NCBI RefSeq assembly: GCF_000739775.1
Contig: NZ_BBJH01000018.1
Coordinates: 38,577-102,576 of the forward strand
Origin: Paraburkholderia heleia NBRC 101817
Lineage (GTDB): Bacteria; Pseudomonadota; Gammaproteobacteria; Burkholderiales; Burkholderiaceae
Direction: 5' to 3'
Length of the DNA: 64,000 nucleotides
The notes below the pieces were generated by a model that saw only the letters and a program-made list of their open reading frames with translations, was not told the origin of the DNA and made no database searches. A program made the translations under genes and the position numbers. Positions 27,970 to 36,944 of this stretch are shown piece by piece (within the stretch, counting starts at the first letter, position 1; the number at the start of each line of letters is the position of its first letter).

Positions 27970-28014
27970 CGTGTGAAGGACGCTGCGCGTTGAGTGCCGC
28001 GGGGTGCGCTAGCG

Positions 28015-28272
28015 TCAGTGAAGCACGACGGGTTGCTGCATGAGGCTGTCGAACTGTCCGAGGAATTCGTCGACTTCGTCGAGCGACTGGTCCTCGTCCA
28101 TCAGCTTTTGCACGTCTTCGCGAAAACGTGCCGCCATCGCGCCGTCGATGAAGATCTCGCGGCGCGCGTTCTTGTCGACGATCTCGTAGCCGCCTGCGCG
28201 CATCGCGCTGTGGCCGTCCTGCGGTGGGAACTCGACGACGCAATAGTTGGGACTGTTGTAGATCATTTGCAT
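28015..28272 (-). CDS. DUF3567 family small protein
   Basis: An 85-residue soluble protein with the DUF3567 signature: MQMIYNSPNYCVVEFPPQDG at the start, then GGYEIVDKNARREIFIDGAMA and an acidic end (DEDQSLDEVDEFLGQFDSLM). The family is a short, conserved beta-proteobacterial protein of unknown role. AAGGAG stands seven bases before the ATG at 28272. Its own terminator lies downstream, and an 18-nt hairpin lies in the leader, so it is probably a single-gene transcript. Confidence 0.9.
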   Translation of the reverse strand: MQMIYNSPNYCVVEFPPQDGHSAMRAGGYEIVDKNARREIFIDGAMAARFREDVQKLMDEDQSLDEVDEFLGQFDSLMQQPVVLH

Positions 28273-28298
28273 GGCGACACTCCTTTTTCCTGTGCTCC

Positions 28299-28316
28299 CT
28301 GACCTTCTCAGGTCAG
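28299..28316 (-). promoter_or_regulatory. Leader hairpin upstream of DUF3567
   Basis: A 7-bp inverted repeat (CTGACCT and AGGTCAG) with a four-base loop lies 27 bp upstream of the DUF3567 start. It may be an operator or a leader stem-loop near the ribosome site. There is no T-tract, so it is not a terminator. Confidence 0.45.
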
Positions 28317-28460
28317 TACATGGAGCGTTCGTTCTGGAATTCAAGGGGTGGGTCCCGCATCACCTCTTATGTGGACTGCTCTCCCTTTTTACTTCACTTA
28401 TCGACTGCGTCTGCTGCCACTGCCATGATGCTTTTGCTTTGAACTATTACTTCGAACTGC

Positions 28461-29249
28461 TTAGACCAACTGCTTGAGAAACGTTTCGAGCAACGCGGTG
28501 AAACGGTGCGACTCCTCTACCGGGGCCAGATGGGCGGCATCGAGCACCACGAAGTGCGACCCTTCTATCGCTTCTGCAAGGGCCTGCGTCACGGCCATCG
28601 GCGTGCCGCTGTCGTGGCGGCCCGCCACTGCGAGCGTCGGCACGCGCAGTTGCGCGAGCCTGTTTTGCACGTCGAAATCGCGTAACGCCTCGCAGGCCAT
28701 CGCATAGCCTTCTGCAGGGGTCCGTAATAAAACGTCACAAATTTGCTCGACAGTCGGCGCATGCGTGTGCCGGAAGTCGGCGGTGAACCAGCGGGCCATC
28801 GTCGCATCGACGAGCGCCCCGAGACCCTCGCTGCGTGCCGTGGCGGCACGCTCGTTCCATGTTTCGCGCGCTTGTGGCGGCGTATGGCTCGCCGTATCGC
28901 AAAGCGTGAGCGTCGTCACGCGTTCGGGGTAGTCGAGTGTGAACTGCTGCGCGATCATGCCGCCCATCGACATGCCGACGAGATGCGCATGCTCGATGCC
29001 GGTTGCGTCGAAAAGCGCATCGAGGTCGGCGGCGAGATCGGCGAAGCCGAACGGCTCGCTCGCGACGGCGCTCGCGCCGTGGCCGCGCACGTCATAGCGC
29101 AGCACGCTGTGACGATGGCGGAAATGTCCGGCGAGCGTGTCCCACACCTGAAGGTCGCCGCCCAGTTGATGAATGAACGCCAGCGCCGGCCCACCGCTCC
29201 TGTCGTCGAAGACATAGTGCGTATCGATGCCGTTGACAGTCACTTGCAT
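28461..29249 (-). CDS. Alpha/beta-fold hydrolase (3-oxoadipate enol-lactonase-like)
   Basis: A 262-residue hydrolase similar in layout to PcaD. It shows the oxyanion region IHQLGGDLQVWD (residues 26-37), DVRGHGAS, the nucleophile elbow GMSMGG with Ser94, VAGRHDSGTP with the likely acid, and DAAHLAPVEES with the catalytic histidine. PcaD hydrolyses beta-ketoadipate enol-lactone in aromatic breakdown, but no pca genes are nearby, so the specific reaction is uncertain. The gene stands alone between DUF3567 and a repeat-bearing gap. Confidence 0.88.
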   Translation of the reverse strand: MQVTVNGIDTHYVFDDRSGGPALAFIHQLGGDLQVWDTLAGHFRHRHSVLRYDVRGHGASAVASEPFGFADLAADLDALFDATGIEHAHLVGMSMGGMIAQQFTLDYPERVTTLTLCDTASHTPPQARETWNERAATARSEGLGALVDATMARWFTADFRHTHAPTVEQICDVLLRTPAEGYAMACEALRDFDVQNRLAQLRVPTLAVAGRHDSGTPMAVTQALAEAIEGSHFVVLDAAHLAPVEESHRFTALLETFLKQLV

Positions 29250-29717
29250 GGGTTCCTCCTTCGCCTTCCAGGCTGGGAGTCAAGCCGTTTGCGAGGTACT
29301 GCATGCACGCGATGCTGGTGGAGCAATCCGCGCGCCTGAGGCGCGCAGACAATGCGCGATGCGATGTTCGTTAGCTTGTGTGTCGCGTCCCTGTTTGCTG
29401 CGCTCTTTATTGTGTCGTGCCGATTGGGTCCGTCGTATGCAGCGTTGTTTCGGTTTGTTCGTGCCGGTCCCTTCGTTGAGCCGTTCGCCAGGCCGTTTAT
29501 TGGTCCGTTCGTTGAGCCGTTCGTCAGGCCGTTTCCTGGTTCGCTGTTTGCGCGCGTTGTCGTGCTGCCGTGTTTCGTCTGCTTGTTCTTTGGCCCTTCG
29601 TGGTGCGCGCGATGCGGTGCGATCCTTGACGCGTGGCTCGATTCCAGTATGCGCTATTTCGTGAATTCGTGTTGTGAAGCGGGGCGTCCGGATCGAGCGG
29701 TGCGTGCGCTTGCGCGC
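29250..29717. other. Repeat-bearing intergenic region of lower GC
   Basis: A 468-bp gap before the hydrolase and after the DUF3108 gene. It is richer in T than its neighbours on the plus strand. It contains two 36-bp direct repeats (29475-29546). A plus-strand open frame runs 29352-29756 with a hydrophobic N terminus and a repeat-encoded GPFVEPF motif, but it overlaps the DUF3108 gene end and has no clear ribosome site, so I do not call it as a gene. Confidence 0.5.
29475..29546. repeat. Two 36-bp imperfect direct repeats
   Basis: Units at 29475-29510 and 29511-29546 both begin GTTGAGCCGTTCG and share CAGGCCGTTT in the same register, differing at about seven positions. A partial related word (GGTCCCTTC) precedes the first unit, suggesting older decayed copies. 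Confidence 0.8.
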
Positions 29718-31133
29718 TCAGGGATGCTCGGGCGCCGGGCCCGGCGAAGCGGCTGAGGGTGGCGCGTCGCCGGTGGTCGGTTGCGGCGGCGATTCCGTTG
29801 GCGTTTCTGTCTGCATATTGGCGGGTGGCGCCGGCTGCGTCGACGGTTGCGGTTGCGACGCCGCCGGCGCAGAAGCCGGCGCAGTTTCCGGTGTTGCGGA
29901 TTGCGCCGATGTTGTGTCGGGTACGGCGTTGGGCGCCGTGGCGGTCGCGGGCGTTGCGGAGCCGGGTGCCGGCGCACTCGCATTCGAGGTCTCCGGCACC
30001 GTGAGCGCACCCCGCCACACGAGTTCGAACTGGTTGCCGTTCGGTTCGGTTTGCACGAGGCGCACGGGCAACCAGCCGAGCGAGGGCGCGAGCCACACGT
30101 CGATGCGCCGCTTGTCGCCCTCGCGGCGCGGCAGCCGCATGAAATGGCGCGCCGTGACGTAGCCATGATCCGTGCTCACGGTTTCGTCGCCGATCGTGGT
30201 GACGGGCCACGTTTCGCCGCTGTCGTTGTCCGCGACATAGAACTCGCGCGTGACGCCCGGCTTGTACGCGTCGGGGTCGCCGCGCACGAGGCTCGCGAGC
30301 TGCATCACCATGCTGAAGCGGTCCTGCGCGCCATCGGGCAGCGCGAGCGAGTTGGGCGTGCGCGTGAACACGATCTGCTTGTCGGTGCGGTTGAAAATCG
30401 TCACATCCGAAGGGCGATGGCCGCGCTTTTCGATGTACTGATCGGGTGCCAGGCCGAAGGCGTCCACGCGGCCCTTGCTCGTCCAGCTGAACTCGCCGAC
30501 GAAAGGCAGGGGCACCCGCACGACCATCTCGTAGCGTTGCCCGTCGCTTGTCCAGTGGATCGTGCCGGGCTGATTGCGCACGCCGTTGTAGAACGTGTCG
30601 TACTGCAGTTCGCCCGATGGGGGCACCGAGAACTTCAGACCATGCGAGGCCTGCGTGGCTTGGGCCGAGGGTTGCTTGCCATTGCCGGGCGCGGTGCTAG
30701 CCGTTCCGCTGGCGCCAGCGCTCTCGCTGGCAGGCGTTGCCGCTGCGGGCGCGGACGCCGCCTGCGTATCCGGCGGTGCGGCCGGGGCTTTGGGGTGCGG
30801 TTTTGGCGGCGTCACGGCGTGCAGCGTATGCGGCTCGGCGCGCGGCTTGGGCGCGGGTTTGGGCGCGGCATGGGCAGGCGCCGCAGCGGGACCCGCGGGC
30901 TTTGCCTCGCGCTCGATGCGCTCGGGCTTGAGGAGCGCCACTTGCACCGGCACGCGCACGTGCGCAACAGGCGGCGGCGCGCCGTGATGCCGCTCGAACC
31001 ATTCGGCCGCCAGCCAATGGAGCGCCGTGACCGCGACGAACACGCCGACCCAGCGCCACGCGCGCATGCGCTGCGGCGTGCGTGATTCTGCGTCGAGGCG
31101 GCGCGCCTCGCGCGGGGCGGCTGGAGTGGACAT
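29718..31133 (-). CDS. DUF3108 domain protein
   Basis: A 471-residue protein. After a short N terminus a membrane anchor or uncleaved signal (about 24-44, WVGVFVAVTALHWLAAEWF) leads into a long Pro/Ala/Lys-rich linker (45-150). A DUF3108 domain follows (about 160-370, with SGELQYDTFYNGVRNQPGTI, VFTRTPNSLALPDGAQDRFS and IDVWLAPSLGWLPVRLV). The C-terminal 100 residues are again low-complexity Pro/Ala/Thr/Ser. Likely a periplasmic beta-sheet domain tethered to the inner membrane; function unknown. The start MSTPAAPREARR at 31133 is preferred over an upstream in-frame ATG. Confidence 0.85.
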   Translation of the reverse strand: MSTPAAPREARRLDAESRTPQRMRAWRWVGVFVAVTALHWLAAEWFERHHGAPPPVAHVRVPVQVALLKPERIEREAKPAGPAAAPAHAAPKPAPKPRAEPHTLHAVTPPKPHPKAPAAPPDTQAASAPAAATPASESAGASGTASTAPGNGKQPSAQATQASHGLKFSVPPSGELQYDTFYNGVRNQPGTIHWTSDGQRYEMVVRVPLPFVGEFSWTSKGRVDAFGLAPDQYIEKRGHRPSDVTIFNRTDKQIVFTRTPNSLALPDGAQDRFSMVMQLASLVRGDPDAYKPGVTREFYVADNDSGETWPVTTIGDETVSTDHGYVTARHFMRLPRREGDKRRIDVWLAPSLGWLPVRLVQTEPNGNQFELVWRGALTVPETSNASAPAPGSATPATATAPNAVPDTTSAQSATPETAPASAPAASQPQPSTQPAPPANMQTETPTESPPQPTTGDAPPSAASPGPAPEHP

Positions 31134-31248
31134 CGGCGGTTCGCGGGGTATCGGTCGTACGTTAATGTGGCACAACCCGCCGGGTGCTTGCAGAAAGGCA
31201 AACGCGCGCGAGCGGGGTCACATGTGTGCCGGCTGCTGTACACGGGCC

Positions 31249-32154
31249 TCAGCGCGGCGTTGGACTGTACCCCAATTCGTACGACAGTTTTTCGGCGCAC
31301 GCGCGCAGCGCGGTATCCACGGCGCCATTCCAGGCGATATCGAATGCGCCTTCGTGACCGAGCGCGATGAGCCCGAGCGCGAGTTCGCCGCTCGCGTCGA
31401 ACACGGGCGTGCAGAACGCGTGGATGGTCGGCAGCAACATGCCTTCCACGCGGGCCGCACCATGCTCGCGAACTTCTGCTAGCGCCTGTTCGAGCGCCTG
31501 CGCCGTACGCGGCGTCGAGCCGTACGAGTAGTGCTGCGCGCCCGCGAGTTCACGCTCGATCATCGGGGCCGTCTTGCTGCGCGGCAGGTAGGCGGCGAAT
31601 AACAGGCCCGTGGCGGAACTGAGCATCGGCATGACGTCGCCGAGCTTGAGCGACGCTTTCGCGGGGTGGCTCGACTCCAGCCAGTGCACGACGGTCGGCC
31701 CCTGGTTGCCCCATACGGCGATGCCCACGGTGATGTCGAGCGCGTCGCGCAGTTCGGTGAGCGCGAGCCGCGCGAGCTTGACGCCGTCCACGCGCGCGAG
31801 GCGCGCCAGTCCGAGCTGCAACGCGAAGCCGCCTAGTTCGTAGCGCCCCGAAAGCGGGTCCTGGGCGACCACGCCGAGGCGCATGAAGCTCACGAGATAG
31901 CGGTGCGCCTTCGCCGGGCTCATGCCCGCGCGCTGCGCGAGGTCGCGCAGCATCATCGCGCGCGGCTCGCTCGCGAGCACTTCGAGCAGGCGAAAACCCA
32001 CTTCGATCGACTGGATGCCCGAGCGCAGTTTTTCTTCCCCGGCTTCAGCGCCTTCCGAAGCTTCGGCGGTGTCGAGGGTGTCGGCGCGGTCTTGGGCGCT
32101 CGTGGCGTCTGGGGCGCTCGCGCGCGGCGAGGCGGATCGGACGGTTGGCGGCAT
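31249..32154 (-). CDS. IclR family transcriptional regulator
   Basis: A 301-residue IclR regulator. A variable Ser/Ala/Glu-rich N-terminal extension (1-45) precedes the winged helix domain (about 48-110: SIEVGFRLLEVLA, MLRDLAQRAGMSPAKAHRYL). The effector-binding domain follows (about 125-290, with SSATGLLFAAYLPRSKTAPMIERE). The start at 32154 is chosen because further upstream the frame runs through the intergenic tandem repeats. It is divergent from the FAH-family gene at 32294, and two 11-bp direct repeats lie between them, so it probably controls that gene and itself. Confidence 0.9.
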   Translation of the reverse strand: MPPTVRSASPRASAPDATSAQDRADTLDTAEASEGAEAGEEKLRSGIQSIEVGFRLLEVLASEPRAMMLRDLAQRAGMSPAKAHRYLVSFMRLGVVAQDPLSGRYELGGFALQLGLARLARVDGVKLARLALTELRDALDITVGIAVWGNQGPTVVHWLESSHPAKASLKLGDVMPMLSSATGLLFAAYLPRSKTAPMIERELAGAQHYSYGSTPRTAQALEQALAEVREHGAARVEGMLLPTIHAFCTPVFDASGELALGLIALGHEGAFDIAWNGAVDTALRACAEKLSYELGYSPTPR

Positions 32155-32185
32155 GGATGCGTTGTGGTGTTCAAACGGACGGCGG

Positions 32186-32207
32186 CTGTACGGCAACTGT
32201 ACGGCAA
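32186..32207. repeat. Two perfect 11-bp tandem repeats, candidate operator
   Basis: The word CTGTACGGCAA occurs twice back to back (32186-32196, 32197-32207), followed by CTG. The 11-bp period equals about one helical turn, as expected for two regulator subunits on one DNA face. It lies between the iclR start and the FAH-family promoter. Confidence 0.7.
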
Positions 32208-32230
32208 CTGAGGGCATGAGGCGCGCCCGC

Positions 32231-32260
32231 TTGGGGCACGCCGATTCACCATCGTAGAAT
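32231..32260 (+). promoter_or_regulatory. Probable promoter of the FAH-family gene
   Basis: TTGGGG at 32231-32236 and TAGAAT at 32255-32260 are 18 bp apart. The start point would fall about 27 bp before the ATG at 32294. The tandem repeat at 32186-32207 lies just upstream of the -35, suiting an activator or repressor site. Confidence 0.5.
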
Positions 32261-32293
32261 ACATTTCCCTTATCGTCACTCACGTCTGATTTC

Positions 32294-33286
32294 ATGAAAC
32301 TTGCCACGTTGAAGGACGGCACCCGCGACGGGCAGCTGATCGTCGTTTCCCGCGACCTGCGCAGCGCCGCCATCGCCGACGCGATCGCGCCCACGCTGCA
32401 GCGCGTGCTCGACGACTGGCGCTTCTATGCGCCGCAGCTTGCCGAGCTGTACGACGCGCTCAACTACGGGCGCGCGCGCAATGCGTTCAGCTTCGACGCG
32501 CGCGATTGCATGGCGCCGCTGCCGCGCGCGTACCAATGGGCGGATGGCTCGTCGTACGTGAACCACGTCGAACTCGTGCGCCGCGCGCGCGGCGCCGAGA
32601 TGCCCGCGGAATTCTGGACCGACCCGCTCATGTATCAGGGCGGCAGCGACGACTTCATCGGGCCGTGCGACGACATCGTGTGCGCGTCCGAGGCATTCGG
32701 CATCGACTTCGAGGCCGAAGTGGCCGTCGTGACCGGCGACGTGCCGATGGGCGCGAGCCCCGACGAAGCGCTGCGGGCCGTGCGGCTCGTCACGCTCGTC
32801 AACGACGTCTCGCTGCGCAACCTCATTCCCGCGGAACTCGCGAAGGGCTTCGGCTTTTTCCAGAGCAAGCCGGCCAGCGCGTTCGCGCCGGTGATGGTCA
32901 CGCCCGACGAACTCGGCGAGCACTGGCGCGAAGGACGCGTGCACCTGCCGATGATCGTGCACTGGAACGGCAAAAAAGTCGGCCAGCCCGACGCCGGCAC
33001 GGACATGGTGTTCCACTTTGGCCAGCTGATCGCTCACGCTGCGAAAACGCGCAATCTGCGCGCGGGCGCCATCGTGGGTTCGGGCACGGTCTCGAACAAG
33101 GACGCGAAGCGCGGCTACTGCTGCATTGCCGAGAAGCGCTGCCTCGAAATGATCGAAAGCGGACAGGCGAGCACCGGATTCATGAAGTTCGGCGACAGCG
33201 TGAAGATCGAGATGCTCGACGAAGCGGGCAAGTCGATTTTCGGCGCGATCGACCAGGCTGTGGCGCCGCTCCACGGCGAGCCATGA
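32294..33286 (+). CDS. Fumarylacetoacetate hydrolase family protein
   Basis: A 330-residue FAH-superfamily enzyme. The N-terminal domain starts MKLATLKDGTRDGQLIVVSRD. The catalytic domain has the acidic metal site around GIDFEAEVAVVTGDVP (Glu-x-Glu), VNDVSLRNL, FFQSKPASAFAPV and the C-terminal GSGTVSNKD. Members hydrolyse beta-diketo acids such as fumarylacetoacetate in tyrosine breakdown or acylpyruvates in aromatic pathways. Its divergent IclR regulator supports catabolic control. The enoyl-CoA hydratase downstream lies after 160 bp and may be a separate unit. Confidence 0.9.
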   Translation: MKLATLKDGTRDGQLIVVSRDLRSAAIADAIAPTLQRVLDDWRFYAPQLAELYDALNYGRARNAFSFDARDCMAPLPRAYQWADGSSYVNHVELVRRARGAEMPAEFWTDPLMYQGGSDDFIGPCDDIVCASEAFGIDFEAEVAVVTGDVPMGASPDEALRAVRLVTLVNDVSLRNLIPAELAKGFGFFQSKPASAFAPVMVTPDELGEHWREGRVHLPMIVHWNGKKVGQPDAGTDMVFHFGQLIAHAAKTRNLRAGAIVGSGTVSNKDAKRGYCCIAEKRCLEMIESGQASTGFMKFGDSVKIEMLDEAGKSIFGAIDQAVAPLHGEP

Positions 33287-33446
33287 CAGCCGGGCGCTGA
33301 AGGGTTTCGCCGGATGCCGCGCGCCACGCGTGCGGCTACACTGGCGAACATCCTTTTTTCTGCGAGGGGCTGTATCGGCCGCATTGATGAGCCGCACTGC
33401 CATCGCTATCACGTAATCAGCAATCCGAAGCAAAGGAGGCCCGCCC

Positions 33447-34271
33447 ATGAACGATCCTTTTTACGCCCGCTATCACGCCCTGCGCGTGCGGCGGCACGAG
33501 CACGGCATCGTCGAGATCGTGATGAGCGGGGAGGGCACGAACAAGAGTTCGCTGGCGACCGCCGACGCCGACATGCACCGCGAACTCGCGGAGATCTGGC
33601 GCGACGTGGACCGCGATCCCGACGCGCGCGTCGCCGTGATCCGAGGCGAGGGCAAGGGCTTTTCGGCGGGCGGCGACCTGCAGCTCGTCGAGGACATGGC
33701 CACCCATTTCGACGTGCGCGCGCGCGTTTGGCGCGAGGCGCGCGACCTCGTCTACAACGTGATCAACTGCGGCAAGCCGATCGTCTCGGCCATGCATGGT
33801 CCGGCGGTGGGCGCGGGACTCGTCGCGGGACTGCTGGCCGACATTTCCATTGCCGCGAAAACGGCGCGCATCATCGATGGCCATACGCGCCTCGGCGTCG
33901 CGGCGGGCGACCACGCGGCGATCGTGTGGCCGCTGTTGTGCGGCATGGCGAAGGCGAAGTACTACCTGCTGCTGTGCGAACCGGTGAGCGGCGAGGAGGC
34001 GGAGCGCATCGGCCTCGTCTCGCTCGCCGTGGACGAAAACGATTTGCTGCCGAAGGCGTTCGAAGTGGGCAAGCGCCTCGCCAACGGTTCGCAGACCGCG
34101 GTGCGCTGGACCAAGTACGCGCTCAACAACTGGCTGCGCATGGCGGGTCCGAACTTCGACACGTCGCTTGCGCTCGAATTCATGGGCTTTGCGGGGCCCG
34201 ACGTGCGCGAGGGCGTGCAGTCGCTGCGCGAGCGGCGCGCGCCGCAGTTTCCGGGCGGCGATCCGTTCTGA
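33447..34271 (+). CDS. Enoyl-CoA hydratase/isomerase family protein
   Basis: A 274-residue crotonase-fold protein. The oxyanion-hole pair is visible as GKGFSAGGDLQL (first) and GPAVGAGLVAGLLADISIAA (second), and AARIIDGHTRLGVAAGD replaces the usual FGLPE-type region. The usual catalytic glutamates are not obvious, so it may be a hydratase variant, isomerase or CoA hydrolase. An AAAGGAGG ribosome site precedes the ATG. It follows the FAH-family gene and precedes phaM on the same strand. Confidence 0.88.
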   Translation: MNDPFYARYHALRVRRHEHGIVEIVMSGEGTNKSSLATADADMHRELAEIWRDVDRDPDARVAVIRGEGKGFSAGGDLQLVEDMATHFDVRARVWREARDLVYNVINCGKPIVSAMHGPAVGAGLVAGLLADISIAAKTARIIDGHTRLGVAAGDHAAIVWPLLCGMAKAKYYLLLCEPVSGEEAERIGLVSLAVDENDLLPKAFEVGKRLANGSQTAVRWTKYALNNWLRMAGPNFDTSLALEFMGFAGPDVREGVQSLRERRAPQFPGGDPF

Positions 34272-34390
34272 TGCATTCTGGTTCGTGCTTTGTGCCGATT
34301 TCTGGTTTGACGCGCGCTATCATCGAAGAGATCGTTTCGCGGCGCCCACGCGCGCGCATTTGACCACCTATCTAAGCGAGGGAGTACCGC

Positions 34391-35146
34391 ATGACCGACT
34401 CAGCAGGCACCGTGCCGCCGTTCCCGGGCTTTCCTGGCTTTCCGCCCGCCGAAATGCTCGACCAGATGTGGGGGATGATGCGCCTCACGCCGTTTGGCAG
34501 CGCGTTTCCAGGCAACTTCGCGGGCGGCGAGCCGGGCGTGGCGCAAGCCTTCGGTCCGCCGCTTTCGATGATGACAGACATGATGACGCCGCTCACCAAC
34601 ATCGAGGAGCTCGACAAGCGCATCACCGATCTGCGCGCCGTCGAGCAATGGCTCAAGCTCAATCTCGGCATGTTGCAGTCCGCCATCCAGGCACTCGAAG
34701 TGCAGCGCGCCACGCTCTCCACGCTGCGTGCGTTCGGCGCGTTCGCCCAGGCGCAGATGACCCCGACGCACGCCGAGTCCGAAGCGCCGGGAGCGGGCGC
34801 CGCGCGCGAGCGGGCAGCCGAGGCCGCGAACGCGGGCACCGCGCCCGAGGGCGCGCCGTCGGCGCCGGCGGGCTTCGATGCGGGTTCGTGGTGGAATCTT
34901 GTGCAGGCGCAGTTCAACCAGCTCGCGCAATTCGCGATGGCGCAGCCCGCCGCCGCGGCGCAGGCCGCGCAAGCGGCTGCCGCAGCGGTGAGCGAGGCGC
35001 AGGCGAAGACCGAAGCCGCGGGGGCCAAACGCAGCAGCACCGCCAGACGGAGCAGCGGCAATACCAGTAGCGGCAATGGCAACAGCGGCGGCGCGGGCCG
35101 CAGCGCGCCGCGCGGCGCGAAGAAGGCGCCGGCGCAGCCGGAATAA
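34391..35146 (+). CDS. phaM: PhaM-type polyhydroxyalkanoate granule regulatory protein
   Basis: A 251-residue protein resembling PhaM of Cupriavidus. PhaM activates PHA synthase, binds PHB granules and tethers them to the nucleoid. The N-terminal FPGFPPAEMLDQMWGMMR and the helical LTNIEELDKRITDLRAVEQWLKLNL (residues about 72-97) are family features. An Ala-rich middle is followed by a basic Ser/Arg/Lys/Gly tail (about 212-251), the kind of tail that binds DNA in PhaM. Encoded alone before a patatin gene; the PHA synthase is not in the window except for the distant PHA-synthase-like DUF3141 protein. Confidence 0.85.
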   Translation: MTDSAGTVPPFPGFPGFPPAEMLDQMWGMMRLTPFGSAFPGNFAGGEPGVAQAFGPPLSMMTDMMTPLTNIEELDKRITDLRAVEQWLKLNLGMLQSAIQALEVQRATLSTLRAFGAFAQAQMTPTHAESEAPGAGAARERAAEAANAGTAPEGAPSAPAGFDAGSWWNLVQAQFNQLAQFAMAQPAAAAQAAQAAAAAVSEAQAKTEAAGAKRSSTARRSSGNTSSGNGNSGGAGRSAPRGAKKAPAQPE

Positions 35147-35253
35147 GGCGCGCGCGTCGCGTTACGAAGAAGCGTCCCGCAGGACGCAACGGAAAGGCGA
35201 CTGCGGGACAACAGCAGGGCAAAAGCGGCACAACTTCGGGGAGCGTCGGCATC

Positions 35254-36459
35254 ATGCGGCTTGCGCTCGTGATGATGGGCGGCGGCGCGCGCGCGGCCTA
35301 CCAGGCCGGCGCCTTGCGCGCGCTTGCCGAGCTGGCCAGCGAGGCCGAGCCGGCGCGCCGCGCCATGCCCTTCACGGTGATCTGCGGCACCTCGGCAGGG
35401 GCAATCAACGCCACCTCGATCGCGAGCCACGCCGACGAGTTCGCGCACGGCGCGGCGCGCCTCGTCGGCGTCTGGTCGGATATGCGCGCAAGCCAGATTT
35501 ATCGCACCGACTGGCCCGGCGTCGCGGCTGCGGGCGCGCGCTGGCTCGCCGCGCTCGCGTTCGGCTGGGCGGCATCGAGCGTAGGCGCGCACGCCGCGCC
35601 GCGCACCTTGTTCGACAGCACGCCGCTCGCGCGGATGCTCCCGCACGCGCTCAATTTCCATCGCATCGAGCAGATGCTCGACGAGCGGCGGCTCTACGCG
35701 CTCGCCGTCACGGCGCTCAGCTACTCGTCGGGACGGCACGTCACGTTCTACCAGGCGTGCGAGCCGATCAGTGCGTGGCGGCGCGCGCAACGCACCGCGC
35801 GCATGGTCGCGCTCACGCCCGCGCATCTGCTTGCCTCGGCGGCGATTCCGTTCGTGTTCCCCGCCGTGCGTCTCGAACTCGACGGCCGCCACGAATACTT
35901 CGGCGACGGTTCGATCCGGCAGATTGCGCCGCTTTCGCCCGCCATCCACTTCGGAGCGCAGCGCATCGTCGTGCTGGGCGCCGCAGCGCCCACGCCGGAA
36001 GTGCCCGCGGCGCGCCCCGACATCGACCGCTATCCGACGCTCGCCCAGATCGGCCAGCAGGTGCTCGCGAGCGTGTTCCTCGACTCGCTCGGCGCCGATA
36101 TCGAGCGCATCGAGCACGTGAACCGCATGGTGCTGCAGCTGCCGCACACGGTGGAGCCGGAAAGCGGCTGGCGTCATATCGAGGTGCTCGCGATCGCGCC
36201 GAGCGAGCGGATCGAGCTGATCGCCGCACGCCATTTGCAGCAGTTGCCGCGTTCGGTGCGCATGCTGCTGGGCGCGATGGGCGGCAACCGCGCTTCGGGC
36301 GCGGCGTTCGCGAGTTATTTGCTGTTCGAGCGTGAATTCACGCGTGAGTTGATCGAACTGGGTTACCGCGACACGCTCGCGCAAAGTGATGTTCTTTTGA
36401 CTTGGCTCAAAGCTCCGGCAGGCGGCGCGAGCAACGATTTTGGGGCGCGTCGGAACTGA
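35254..36459 (+). CDS. Patatin-like phospholipase
   Basis: A 401-residue patatin-fold lipid acyl hydrolase. The glycine-rich oxyanion loop is MMGGGARAAYQAG near the N terminus, the nucleophile box is GTSAG with Ser47, and the catalytic Asp is in FGDGS (Asp218). The pair forms the Ser-Asp dyad of patatins. No signal peptide is visible, so it is probably cytoplasmic or membrane associated. It may act on phospholipids or, next to phaM, on intracellular storage lipid; the second idea is only positional. Confidence 0.9.
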   Translation: MRLALVMMGGGARAAYQAGALRALAELASEAEPARRAMPFTVICGTSAGAINATSIASHADEFAHGAARLVGVWSDMRASQIYRTDWPGVAAAGARWLAALAFGWAASSVGAHAAPRTLFDSTPLARMLPHALNFHRIEQMLDERRLYALAVTALSYSSGRHVTFYQACEPISAWRRAQRTARMVALTPAHLLASAAIPFVFPAVRLELDGRHEYFGDGSIRQIAPLSPAIHFGAQRIVVLGAAAPTPEVPAARPDIDRYPTLAQIGQQVLASVFLDSLGADIERIEHVNRMVLQLPHTVEPESGWRHIEVLAIAPSERIELIAARHLQQLPRSVRMLLGAMGGNRASGAAFASYLLFEREFTRELIELGYRDTLAQSDVLLTWLKAPAGGASNDFGARRN

Positions 36460-36944
36460 AACACCGGCATGCTATTATTGTGTAAGGTTTTTCTGGTCGT
36501 TTGTGGAGTTGCGGGCGGCGTCGCGGCGCTTCGCCACGCGGGTTCCACGGCCTTGACGGGCGGGATGTCTGCCCAATGAAAAATCAGCCAGCAAGGTGTG
36601 TCATAAGAACGTCGAACGTGGGGCGCGAGAGTGCGGCATTGTGTCGCGTAAGCCCGCGACGGCGGCTCGCATGCCTCGCGGGTATCGGTGGTGATCAGCG
36701 GTATCAGGCGGCCGGGTTCGAGGAACGGAACAGCTACCCAGAATCCACGACGGCGCCTTCATTCCGGTTGGCTGGATTGTCGTGGGGCGACGCGCGTTGC
36801 GTTCGCCGGTCTGCGATTGCGTCCAGAGGGCCGGATACCGCGTAAAATTAAATGCTTTTTGCCTGCGCGGCCGCGTTGTATGCGGGCATGCGGCACGCTA
36901 CAAATTCGTCATGCGCGCGTTTTGCGCAGATCAGGGGCGGGACT
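36460..36944. other. Long intergenic region before the diiron-protein gene
   Basis: A 485-bp gap with no supported gene. A TATTAT -10-like hexamer lies at 36473-36478 just after the patatin stop, and TAAAAT at 36843-36848 about 100 bp before the next ATG. Both lack convincing -35 partners. A leader or small RNA is possible; nothing else is recognisable. Confidence 0.45.

Noticed and set aside
29352..29756. Small membrane protein gene on the plus strand
   Set aside because: No ribosome site, overlaps the end of the DUF3108 gene, and the repeat-coded part looks like a by-product of DNA repeats.
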